From NCBI GenBank assembly GCA_039105265.1, contig JAPFFF010000053.1:248001-312000 (forward strand): 64,000 nt of DNA, written 5' to 3'. The position numbers and the translations under genes were made by a program. The DNA comes from Tritrichomonas musculus (lineage: Eukaryota > Parabasalia > Tritrichomonadida > Tritrichomonadidae). Below, piece by piece: positions 29,043-39,362 of the stretch (its first letter is position 1; every line of letters begins with the position of its first letter). Below the pieces are notes generated by a model that did no database searches, was not told where the DNA came from, and was given only the letters and a program-made list of their open reading frames with translations.

Positions 29043-29188
29043 CTGATTATTTAGGAACATGATTAAATGGAATCGAATGTTGCTAATGAAAAGAATTAAA
29101 GCGAATGGAACGAATTAACTATACTATTGAATGATGTTATTGAACAAAACAAATAATAGTGATTTCTCTCGCAGCGAGACTGCTTAAT

Positions 29189-29272
29189 CTTTAATACATT
29201 TTATATGATTTTTGACATAAATTGAGTGCTGGTTTTGACCTCGTAATTGGCCTTGGCTTTTAATTTGACAAA
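29189..29272. repeat. 84-bp direct repeat, copy 2
   Basis: Second copy of 28962-29042, with a few substitutions and a short insertion near its end. It is preceded by GCAGCGAGACTGC, a GC-richer stretch absent from copy 1. Confidence 0.85.
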
Positions 29273-29929
29273 AGGTAAATGTTATCTCTTTCTTGTTGTA
29301 GTTGTTATTAGGAACAAGATTAAATGGAATTTTTTGAATGAATGGAATGACTATGACTATTGTTATTGTTAATTCTATTGATTGCTGATATAGATCTAAG
29401 TACTTGATTTGACAAAAGGTAATTGTTATTATCTTTTTCGGAATTGATATACTGAATTGAATCTGAGATTTATTACTGAAATTGATTGCTGAATTAAATC
29501 TGGAATTGATTATTGATTTGATTGTTGATTGAATTCTGAATTGATAGCTGATATTGAATACTGGATTTATTGCTGGTCTTGATTATTTTCATTGATTGAT
29601 GATTGGAATTGAATGTCGATTACTGATATTGAATATGAAAATGATTGCTAATATTGAACATGAAAATGATTGCTAATATTGAACATGAAAATGATTTCTG
29701 ATATTGATGTAATTGATTGTCGTCATTGGTTGTTGATTTGATTGTTGATTAGAATTGATTTATTGTTAATGTTATTGAATTCTGGTGTTGATTGCTGATA
29801 TTGAATTGATTACTGAATGCCGTTATTAGAATTAGGATTGTTATTGTTATTGATTCAGAGATTGCATCACAAAAAATATATATATATATTGAATGGTTTA
29901 CATTTAATGTTTACACTACCTTAATTAAA

Positions 29930-30500
29930 CTATATACTCTTTGCATTTTACCTTTCACTCTGTTGTATCTGCTTCTTATTTCATATTCCTCAGGGACTTC
30001 CCTTTCTTTTTTAAAGTCAAAGTGCTGATATAACTGTTTAAAGTCAATTCTTTGTTCAAGTCATTTTCTTTTATAATTACCGTATCTTTTTTTATTTCTT
30101 CCTACTCATCTGTCTCATCAACAATAACTTCTCCAATCTTGCATATACACCTTATCCATGAATTTTCCCCCATTGACAGCCATGCATTAGCTCTCAGTTG
30201 GTTTAACCATGTCTTATTCCTGTTCTTTGCTACCTTGAATGTAAATTTCTCCTCAAGTTCTTTTACCTGCCTCATTTATAGATAAGCTGTTGAGTCCTCA
30301 TTCCTTTTTCATCCTACAAGCTGCTCAACTGATGATTTCATTTTTCTCAGAGTTATACAAAGTCTTATTGAGTTCATTGTTGACATATTCGTTTAATCTC
30401 TCCAATTCAATCTTATCATCTATCTTGATTACTATCTTGACATACCTTTTTATCTCTTCTAGTTCTTGTTTGGCTATAGTCTCTTTGCTCTTTCATTTTA
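29930..30500 (-). pseudogene. Decayed protein-coding remnant, family unknown
   Basis: On the minus strand several coherent stretches of charged, helical coding sequence (rich in Lys, Glu and Asn) follow one another in different frames, with a Trp-containing segment in the middle. The plus-strand frames at 30052-30285 and 30290-30517 have a Ser/Phe-rich composition typical of antisense shadows. The remnant is clearly broken in several places. I do not recognise the family. Since a capsid-gene fossil lies nearby at 31087, it may belong to the same old element, but that is not shown. Confidence 0.45.
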
Positions 30501-31086
30501 CTCTTCAGCTTGTTTAAATATATATTGCTCTATGGTATCTGATTTCTGCCAAAGGGTTTATCCTTTCTTACTCCTTAAAGATTGATATGCAAGAAATGTC
30601 CGATGCTGTAGCAGTAATCTAATTAGAGTTTTATTGCTATTCAATATTAATATAATGATTTTTCGATTAATATGATCCTCGAAAAACCTCATGTTCTATC
30701 CCATAATCCAAAATTTGGTCAAATCTATGAAAAATGATTATGATGAAACAAAAAATATAAATTTATTTTCTAATCGATGGTTCAATTACTGATATATCCA
30801 ATTGAAATATTTCAGTTAAATGGGATGAACATAATTGATTTTTTTCATCATTCCAAATAATTGTGATAATGATAAAGATAGAATGAAATCTATCCTGAAA
30901 ATTGCACACAATATGATTTATTCGCATTGCAAAGTTAATTGATCATAGAAATGGCAGTATTTAAAGATAAAATTGTATCTTTAGAAGTGAAACAAAATAT
31001 TGAGTTTGTTCTCCAGCAAGATATAAAATTGGATACATTTCGATCTAAATAAATACTATTTGTATAAAAAATTTACTCTTTAGATG
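30501..31086. other. AT-rich stretch without a supported gene
   Basis: No frame with convincing protein composition was seen. A few short coding-like runs on the plus strand near 30690-30760 and 30870-30930 might be remnants, but cannot be assigned. Confidence 0.5.
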
Positions 31087-31730
31087 TTAATATATAGATA
31101 TTAAATCATATGTAACCAATTTTATGAATGGTTGTTTACCATTTTGTCGAATAAAAATGGATATTGATAAATAAAACAAAGCACATAATAATGACGGAGT
31201 ATCAATTTTTTTTGCAAAATCTCCTGCTCCAATACTTTGAGTAATATTCTTTTCAAAATTAATTGGAGAAAATGATATTTGCTTTTGCTGGAATGTATTA
31301 TTAGTTTCGATCGCCAAATCAAAGAAAATTGTTTCAATCATTGAACCTTATTACTGCCTGAGTTTCAAAATACTTATCGTTATTTATTAACTAGGAAACA
31401 TTTTTAATGTTGAAACCTGATTGAATAAATTACAAATTCATCACATTCTGAACCTATTCAATAAAATATGGATAGAAACCACTAGTACCAAATTGTATAG
31501 CAAGAATATTTACGAAGGCACCACAATTTTATATGATTGAATTAAACAAGAGATTTTTAAATAATGTATGATGAATATGCTTCAATTTGAATAAATAAAA
31601 TATTAAGTCAACAAAATGTAGCGTTAGTGTTATTGTAGTTTCAGAATTATAATTTAAACTCTTTGTTGTAGTGTAATAGGCAAGGCTTTGAGTAAGCATA
31701 TTATAAACATAATTTACAAATCGTAAGAAT
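31087..31730 (-). pseudogene. Fossil of a Maverick/Polinton major capsid gene (C-terminal part)
   Basis: The minus strand of this segment resembles the 3' part of the capsid gene at 16524-18137. The clearest block shares S-P-I-N-F-E-x-N-x-T-Q and the closing Y-D-L segment. Further right, nucleotide similarity continues patchily to about 31730. The fossil is broken with several breaks, and the other genes of its element were not recognised around it. It is much more AT-rich and diverged than the Maverick at the left of the window, so it is considerably older. Confidence 0.75.
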
Positions 31731-31952
31731 GACTAAGATATTCACTCACTACTTTGAATTGTTGTTATTGTTCATTTTATTCCTCCAACACTGGTTCAAC
31801 ATCTATACGTTACAACTTCAGATATATCTTATAATACTTCTGTTTTTGAAATATAATAAGAAACATTCTTTGACTTACATGAGTATCACAAAACAATATG
31901 TAAACAGAAGAATAGGATGTAAAAATAAAGAGAGATAATAGTAAAAGATTGA

Positions 31953-31977
31953 ATATATATATATATATATATATATA
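31953..31977. repeat. (AT)n microsatellite
   Basis: About twelve uninterrupted AT dinucleotides. Confidence 0.95.
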
Positions 31978-32439
31978 GTTATTTTTATATGAGACAAGTA
32001 AAATAGCTAAGAAAATATACAAGTCAAGATTAAATTTGCATGCTTATTTATATCATTTTATTTTTAATCGTGTATAATAAAAATTTCTTAAACTGATAAA
32101 TTCTTAAATAAAGCCCAGTTCTCATATATAAATTGAATGAAAACTAATTTTTTTTATGCATTTTTGTTCAATATTATATCATTTTAGATTTTCTTATTCA
32201 ACCAAATATCCCTTGAAAAAGTGGTAGGGCTAGAGCCCAGGTCTATATTTTTTCACCCATTTCTTTTATTAAAAATGAGATTGAGTAGACCTTTTAAAAG
32301 CATTAGAAAAAGTTTTATCTCCTTTTTTTTTTTCATTTTCAAAACTGGATGAAAAGCATCATAAAAATAACTTGTTGGAAATATATTTAGTCCAGCAATA
32401 CAGCACTTGCAATTAATTAATTTATTAGTTCATATAAAA

Positions 32440-32461
32440 TTATTAAAAAGTCAACATAATA
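32440..32461. repeat. 22-bp direct repeat, copy 1
   Basis: The 22 bp beginning TTATTAAAAAGTCAACATAA are repeated exactly at 33540-33561, immediately before the ATG of the polyol dehydrogenase gene. The mariner-like MITE lies between the two copies. Confidence 0.9.
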
Positions 32462-32551
32462 TTTTTTCTTATACTGGTTGTTTTCCACGAACAAAATATT
32501 CAATATTTATTTGATGCTCAATTTCAATAAATGAGTTCTATTAATAAAATA

Positions 32552-33338
32552 CAGTTGCTCCACTTTTGTAACGGAAAAATCCACTTTCGTAACAGAAAAT
32601 GTAACCACCAAAATTTTCAAAATTTGTTATCACCTAACTTTTTGATTTTTTATCCACTTTCGTAACAGAATTTTCCACTTTCGTAACAGAAAATTTTATT
32701 ATTTAATTATCTTTGTTTTTAATGAGTTTTTACATTTTTAATATAATGCAAATAATTGTAGAAAACACAGTAGTTATTGGGAACAACATTTTATTTGAAA
32801 TTATGGATGAAGATAATTATTGCAAATATTTTGCTAAAAAAAGAATTTTTGTTATTTTAAAAGCTTAAAATTCCATTTCAAATATTTTTTATTTCATTAT
32901 AATAATGCAATACTGATTTTTATTTGCTTTATCTGAAATTATAATCTAATTTTTTCTTGATTTCTATCCTTTTTTTTATTTTTCATGTTTAATATTCATT
33001 TAAATTATAGTACAATTATAAAAACATGATTTTCTTCTAAAAAAAGAGTTTTGAGTAAATCCATAATTATTATTAATAACTTAATAAACCTCTTTCTAAA
33101 TATCATTTCTTGAATAAACTTCTCTTTATAAAAGAATTTCGATAAAAAAAGAAATGCAAAATGAAAAATATGATTTTTTAAAAAATCATAAAAAAAAAGT
33201 CTGTTACGAAAGTGGAAAATTCTGTTACGAAAGTGGATAAAAAATCAAAAAGTTAGGTGATAATAAATTTTGAAAATTTTGGTGGTTACATTTTCTGTTA
33301 CGAAAGTGGGTTTTTCCGTTACAAAAGTGGAACAACTG
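32552..33338. mobile_element. Mariner/Tc1-like MITE with about 145-bp terminal inverted repeats
   Basis: The element begins CAGTTGCTCCACTTTTGTAA and ends with the inverted counterpart ...GTGGAACAACTG. It is flanked on both sides by TA (32550-32551 and 33339-33340), the target duplication of Tc1/mariner elements, whose ends often start CAGT. The inverted arms (about 32552-32696 and 33194-33338) are nearly identical. Each arm carries four iterations of CCACTTTYGTAACRGAA, likely transposase-binding sites. The internal 500 bp is AT-rich without a transposase, so it is non-autonomous. The high arm identity suggests recent activity. Confidence 0.88.
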
Positions 33339-33539
33339 TATGAGAAAATGCTAAGAAAAATATTTTCAGAAAAAGTTGAACTCAATGAATTCAATTTTTC
33401 ACAAATATTTTCAAAAGATGATTAACAAAAAATTGAATTAGAATTGTTAAAATTTATGAAAAAGTTAAAGTCAATTCATTGAAATAATTGAAAGAGAGTT
33501 AATGAATTATTTGTTCATATTATTTCATTTCACTTTCAT

Positions 33540-33561
33540 TTATTAAAAAGTCAACATAATA
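33540..33561. repeat. 22-bp direct repeat, copy 2
   Basis: Exact copy of 32440-32461. It forms the leader of the polyol dehydrogenase gene, whose first ATG follows at 33563. A TCATTT initiator-like motif lies at its upstream edge. Confidence 0.9.
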
Positions 33562-33562
33562 A

Positions 33563-34596
33563 ATGAAAGTGACAATGAAAACAACAGTAATGCTTGGAAT
33601 CGGAAAGATGGGATTTGAAACCCGTCCAATTCCACAACCAAAGGACGATGAAGTTCTTGTCAAACTTGAATATGTTGGCATTTGTGGCTCAGACATGCAC
33701 TATTATGAAACAGGAGCAATTGGAAACTACATTGTAAAGCCACCATTTGTTCTTGGTCACGAGCCAGGTGGTGTTGTCACTGAAGTTGGCAAAAATGTCA
33801 AACATTTGAAAGATGGCGATCGTGTTGCATTAGAACCAGGAAAAACATGTGGACATTGTGAATTCTGCCGCCAAGGAAAATACAACTTATGTCCAGATGT
33901 CATTATTTTTTGCAACACCACCAGTCGACGGAGTCTTCCAAGAATATGTTGCACATGAAGCTGGCCTATGTTTCAAATTACCAGAAAACGTTTCAACATT
34001 AGAAGGTGCTTTAATCGAACCACTTGCTGTTGGCTTCCATGCAGCCAATCAAGGTGATGCACACGTTGGCCAAACAGCTGTTGTTTTCGGTGCTGGCAGC
34101 ATTGGTCTTTGCTCATTACTTGCTTTAATTTCACACGGTGTTACAAATGTCATCCTCGTCGATGTTATGCAAAAACGTCTCGACAAAGCATTGGAACTTG
34201 GCGCTTCTCATGTCATCAACAGTTCAAAAGAAGATCCTCGAATTAACAGGTGGAATGGGAGCCGATCTTGCAATTGAATGTGCCGGACTTGAAATCACAA
34301 CAAACCGAGCAATCCATGTTGTTAAGAAAGGATCTAACATCGTTCTCGTTGGTTACTCCAAATCAGGTAAATTAACACTCGAGATCAGCTTGGCACTCGA
34401 TAAGGAAATCACATTTAAGACAGTCTTCAGATATCGCCATATCTATCCAATGGCAATTGATGCTGTTGCAAGTGGAAAGATCAACTTGAAAGGTATCGTC
34501 ACAAACTATTTCAATCTAGATGACATCCAAGAAGCAATGGATAAGAGTGTCTCTGATAAGGCAAACATTGTCAAATCAGTAGTTAAAATCTGCTAA
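33563..34596 (+). pseudogene. Zinc-dependent sorbitol/polyol dehydrogenase (medium-chain), two frame changes
   Basis: This is a medium-chain dehydrogenase/reductase of the sorbitol/xylitol dehydrogenase type, which oxidises polyols with NAD. Visible features are the catalytic zinc ligand region C-G-S-D-M-H-Y-Y, then G-H-E-P-G-G, the four-cysteine structural zinc loop C-G-H-C-E-F-C-R-Q-G-K-Y-N-L-C-P, and the Rossmann motif V-F-G-A-G-S-I-G-L. The C-terminus ends V-V-K-I-C at the stop. The protein pattern changes frame near a T6 run at about 33905-33911 and again near 34230-34240; the total length (about 345 residues) is normal. Either it is a young pseudogene or both sites carry sequence errors. 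The start may be at 33563 or the second ATG at 33575. Its 3' end is echoed in the array spacers. Confidence 0.85.
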
Positions 34597-34924
34597 GGAG
34601 AATAAAAACATATTTTCAGAATTTTTCATACATTAATAAAGAATTAGTCCATTAATTTAGATATTATATAATCTTTAAAAAAAGTTTTTTAAACATTGAA
34701 ATATATATTCATTTTCATATACTAATTTTAAAAAATTTATGATTTAAATCTTTTCATGAATGCCTCTTTTTAAATATTTTATTATAAAGGTAAAACTAAA
34801 CCATAATAAATATTTTATTATAAAGGAATAAAAACTAAACCATAATAATATGGTAAATTGTATGAGGTTAATCAAATAATTAAAAGGTTTATTCAATTTT
34901 TCATAAAAAATATAATCAAGAAAT
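34597..34924. promoter_or_regulatory. Spacer between polyol dehydrogenase and kinase copy 1
   Basis: The first about 120 bp resembles the spacer upstream of kinase copies 2 to 5. The middle holds a tandem duplication (34772-34807 and 34808-34846). The last about 70 bp (from 34853) matches the leader of the other kinase copies, including an AATTTTTCATAAA stretch whose TCATAA, about 25 bp before the ATG, resembles a trichomonad initiator. Confidence 0.6.
34772..34846. repeat. Short tandem duplication
   Basis: A unit of about 36 to 39 bp starting AAATATTTTATTATAAAGG and ending ACTAAACCATAAT occurs twice head to tail. It is absent from the equivalent spacer of the other array units. Confidence 0.85.
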
Positions 34925-35301
34925 ATGATTGAAGAATTTCCAAAAATTCGGAAATACATAGACAACAAGAAGTTTATATTGCATAAACATGCAGCCATCG
35001 AAGTTATTCAAGATTATAACTTCATTCATATTTCAGAACAAATTTCATTTGATGGAAAAGAAGAAGAAGAAGAAGAATTCAAAATATATCAAAATATCAG
35101 CAATTCTAAAGTCATTGTAATTGATCAAAACAAAAAATTCGATAAATTAGTTAATCAAAAATATTATATTCTTGGCTTTGAAAAAACTATAATTCTCCTC
35201 AAAGAATCTTCTCTTTCATTTCTTCAACAACTTTTATCTTCCAATCCAAATATACCAATTTGTTTCTTGAATAGCAAAGATAATTATTTTTCAAAAAACA
35301 T

Positions 35302-35670
35302 AAACTAAGTTTTTTAATTATTACCTTATTCACAAAAAAATTGAGAGTTTTTAATTCAAATTTTCTATGAGTCTTCAGAAAGTAGGACGATAAGTAGGGA
35401 CAAATTATTTGTTTTAAAATACCATATCTTTCAATTTTGAGAAGATGAAAATAAAAAAAAAGAATATAAAAAAGTTTTTTATTCAGGAAAAATACCTTTT
35501 AAATAGCTTTGGGAGCCTTTGAGGGCTAAGCCCAATTTGTTAAGGTAATAGCGGGAGCCTAGACCTGAAATGAATGAAGGTATTCATGCCTTAATAACTT
35601 AAAAAAAAATATTTAGCTTTATTCAAATTTGAGAGGACGATAAGAAGGGACAAATTAAAAAACTTAGTTT
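35302..35670. mobile_element. 369-bp MITE-like insertion in kinase copy 1
   Basis: Comparison with copy 2 shows exactly 369 extra bases between CAT (35299-35301) and AAAAAATCC (35671). The ends are an 18-bp perfect inverted repeat, AAACTAAGTTTTTTAATT at the left and its complement at the right. Inside, GGACGATAAG-AGGGACAAATT occurs twice as a direct repeat (near 35385 and 35635), and a GC-richer core lies near 35510-35580. There is no coding capacity. The target duplication is unclear because the site is an A run. Confidence 0.88.
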
Positions 35671-36649
35671 AAAAAATCCAGAAATTACAAATAACGAATT
35701 CTTTAAAGAAGAAATAGAGAGTTTAAATAATTTTTTTCATCTTTCTAATTTGACAAGGCAAATGAAAAGAATATGGAAATTTATTGTTCCATGCATATCG
35801 GGCTATTTAATTAAGAAAAGCTATTTACAGTTAAACGATCATCGTATTTCAAATTTCATTGAAAACATCGAAAAACCGCTTGAGAACAAAGTCATAAAAG
35901 AAGAAGACTGTGTCAAACTACGAAATGTTGGAAAAGGAAGTTCATTTACATGTGTATTGATATACCACATTATACATGAAAAAATGTATGTTATTAAGAA
36001 GCCGAATATTTACAATGCCGAATTTCGGAAGTTGATTGAGCGAGAGAAAGAAAATTATTTGCGCTTCAGCCATCCACTTTTGCCAACATTTTATGGGACA
36101 GTTGAAAATAAAGACTACATTGTCATTGAATTCATCAATGGACGAACATTGAGCAATATAAATAAAAATCAGTTTTCAGCTGACGATGTATTTCATATCA
36201 TCTATGAAATCATCACCGTCATCAAGTACTTTCACAGCAATAATTATATTTATCGAGATTTAAAAGCAAACAATATCATCATTGATGAAAATAAAAGCGC
36301 TGTTTTGATTGATCTTGATCGTTTGATTGAATATGATCCATCCATTGTGCATACATCAGATCTGATAAATGCATCAGAAAATCCATCATTTGATGATGAT
36401 ATTCGATGCTTAAGAGAAACGATACAATTCATCTTACAAGAAACAGAGGATTCACATGACGCCGCAAATGAAATATCTAAGATGTTCAATGAAGAAGCGA
36501 ATTTTTCTATTTCAGATATAATTGATGTATTTGACACAATATTTGAATGTGAAATGAAAACATCAGAAGAATATGAAGAATATTTGAGCAATTTCAAAAT
36601 ACTTAACATTTTATCAACCAAATATGAACAAAATAGAAACGATCGAAAT

Positions 36650-38161
36650 ATGTATTTTAATCTTGGATTTATTTATTCCACAGGAGATCATGTTCCAATC
36701 GATATTAATAAAGCGATTCATTATTATTCACTCGCTGCAAATCAAAACCTTGCGGAAGCACAATTTAATCTTGGATTTATTTATCATTCAGGATATCATG
36801 TTTCAATTGACATTGATAAAGCGATTCATTATTATTCACTCGCTACAAATCAAAACCATTCAAAAGCACAATTTAAACTTGGATTTATTTATCATACAGG
36901 AGATCATGTTTCAATCAATATTGATAAAGCGATTCATTATTATTCACTCGCTTCAAATCAAAACCTTGCGGAAGCACAATTTAATCTTGGATTTATTTAT
37001 CATACAGGAGATCACGTTTCAATTGACATTGACAAAGCGATTCATTATTATTCACTCGCTGCAAATCAAAACGATGCAGAAGCACAATATAATCTTGGAT
37101 TTATTTATCATTCAGGATATCATGTTCCAATTGACATTGACAAAGCGATTCATTATTATTCACTCGCTGCAAATCAAAACGATGCAGAAGCACAATTTAA
37201 TCTTGGATTTATTTATCATTCAGGATATCATGTTCCAATTGACATTGACAAAGCGATTCATTATTATTCACTGGCTGCAAATCAAAACCATCCAGAAGCA
37301 CAATATAATCTTGGAATTATTTATCGCATAGGATATCATGTTCCAATCGACATTAATAAAGCGATTCATTATTATTCACTCGCTGCAAATCAAAACCATC
37401 CAGAAGCACAATTTAATCTTGGATTTATTTATCATAAAGGATATCATGTTCCAATCGACATTAATAAAGCGATTCATTATTATTCACTCGCTGCAAATCA
37501 AAACGATGCAGAAGCACAATTTAATCTTGGATTTATTTATTCTACAGGAGATCATGTTCCAATCGATATTAATAAAGCGATTCATTATTATTCACTGGCT
37601 GCAAATCAAAACTTTCCAGAAGCACAATTTAATCTTGGAGCTATTTATCATAAAGGATATCATGTTCCAATCGACATTAATAAAGCGATTCATTATTATT
37701 CACTCGCTGCAAATCAAAACGATGCAGAAGCACAATTTAATCTTGGATTTATTTATTCTACAGGAGATCATGTTCCAATCGATATTAATAAAGCGATTCA
37801 TTATTATTCACTGGCTGCAAATCAAAACTTTCCAGAAGCACAATTTAATCTTGGAGTTATTTATCATAAAGGATATCATGTTCCAATCGATATTAATAAA
37901 GCGATTCATTATTATTCACTCGCTGCAAATCAAAACGATGCGGAAGCACAATTTAATCTTGGAGTTATTTATCATAAAGGATATCATGTTCCAATCGATA
38001 TTAATAAAGCGATTCATTATTATTCACTGGCTGCAAATCAAAACTTTCCAGAAGCACAATTTAAACTTGGAGCTATTTATCATAAAGGATATCATGTTCC
38101 AATCGACATTAATAAAGCGATTCATTATTATTCACTCGCTGCAAATCAAAACTTTCCAGAA
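36650..38161 (+). repeat. Sel1 108-bp repeat array, 14 units (kinase copy 1)
   Basis: Fourteen head-to-tail units of exactly 108 bp (1512 bp). Each encodes 36 residues around K-A-I-H-Y-Y-S-L-A-A-N-Q-N, with differences confined to a few positions. Confidence 0.97.
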
Positions 38162-38929
38162 GCACAATATTGTCTTGGAATTATGTATTATTTAAGAAAT
38201 TTTTCTATAACAAACATGAAGAAAAGCATACTTTATATAATATTATCATCAAAGAATGGAAATCGAGAAGCAAATTTTGCACATGGTTATTTGCTTCATG
38301 AAGGAAAGTATATCAAAAGAAATATTGAAGAAGCAGTTCATTATTTGAAAGAGGCATCGTCATTTAATAATCAATTTGCCAAAAATAATCTTGGAATTCT
38401 TTACAAACATGGATTTGAAGAAGAAGTTCCTCAAAGAATATCTCAATCAATTGAATATTTCGAAGAAGCAATCAAACAGAAAGGAGATTATTTATCGATG
38501 TACAATTTATCACATATTTATTTCTATGATCAATCAATCAAACAAAATTTCAATCTTCTTGATTTATTAATCAAATCTTGTAAAATATTTGAAGAATCAT
38601 TTGTATTATTAAGTCTTGTATTGATTGATAAATTTTGTTCAGACATAGAACAAATGGAAACAGAACTTGAAAAACGAGCAGATGCGTCGAATGATTTAAC
38701 TTCAAAGATTATAAATTATATTCTAGACCACAATTTATTTGATCCAAAATCATTTGATCAGTTTTATAATTTCTATCGTGATAGAGATTATTTATACAAT
38801 ATTTTACACGAACCTATTCTAACATCTGAATTAAATAAAAAAGACAGAGAAGAAAAAGAACCAAAATATCGAAACATGAAAGAACTTTCAAATGAATTCT
38901 ATGAAGGCTTTGGTCATGACTTAATGTGA

Positions 38930-39362
38930 TCGACTATTCATTCTAGAACTCATTCATCTATATTTTTATGGTTCACAAAAATGTTGAAGTTTGTATAATA
39001 TATTTTATAAATGTGGCTTGAAATTTGACTGAGATTGTGATCAAGATTTATCTAGTTTTATTGGACTTCAAATTTTAAATGAGTTTTAAAATTTGTATAT
39101 ATTTCATTCATGAACAACAAATATCGAAAATTTCATCTTAATATCATCAAAAATAATATTTGATGAACATATTAAAATCATCAATTATAATATTATGAGT
39201 AAGAATTTCAAGATTGGAAGGATGCATTAAATAATAATAATAATAAATGATTTTAATTAAATTATTTTCCCTTCAAAAAACTGATTAATTTAACTGGTTT
39301 TAATAAAACAAATTATAAGTTCGGCTATTTTTATAAAATTAAGGAAATAATTTATTAAAATA
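38930..39362. other. Convergent 3' spacer of array unit 1
   Basis: 433 bp of AT-rich sequence lie between the stops of the kinase and LRR genes, with an (AAT)n run near 39232. Near-identical spacers occur at 45349-45781, 52280-52712 and 58806-59238, each also 433 bp. No gene is seen. Confidence 0.85.

Larger units (their letters stand above)
27684..29929. other. Gene-free AT-rich region with degenerate short repeats
   Basis: There is no supported gene on either strand. From about 28240 onward the sequence is dominated by degenerate iterations of TTGAATG, ATTGATTGCTGA and ATTGTTATTG. The motif CTCTTTCTTGTTGTAGTTGT recurs near 28368, 28467, 28685 and 29286. A longer direct repeat lies at 28962-29042 and 29189-29272. 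It looks like decayed satellite or minisatellite DNA. Confidence 0.7.
31731..32549. other. AT-rich intergenic stretch with a dinucleotide run
   Basis: No gene is supported. It contains an AT microsatellite at 31953-31977 and the first copy of a 22-bp direct repeat at 32440-32461. Confidence 0.6.
34925..38929 (+). pseudogene. Kinase-Sel1 repeat gene, copy 1, interrupted by a 369-bp MITE
   Basis: Same gene as copies 2 and 4 but with a transposon-like insertion at 35302-35670 in the N-terminal domain, which ends the reading frame after 127 residues. Downstream the frame is clean to the normal stop. It has the kinase Gly loop V-G-K-G-S-S, V-I-K-K, Y-R-D-L-K-A-N-N and I-D-L-D (in place of D-F-G), 14 Sel1-type repeats of 36 residues, then the degenerate C-terminal repeats and tail ending G-H-D-L-M. 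It also lacks nine bases in the Glu-rich stretch compared with the other copies. A shortened kinase-Sel1 protein could be made only from an internal start. Confidence 0.9.

Noticed and set aside
30052-30517. Two plus-strand frames of 75 to 77 codons
   Set aside because: Ser/Phe-rich shadow composition; the coding-like signal is on the minus strand and decayed.
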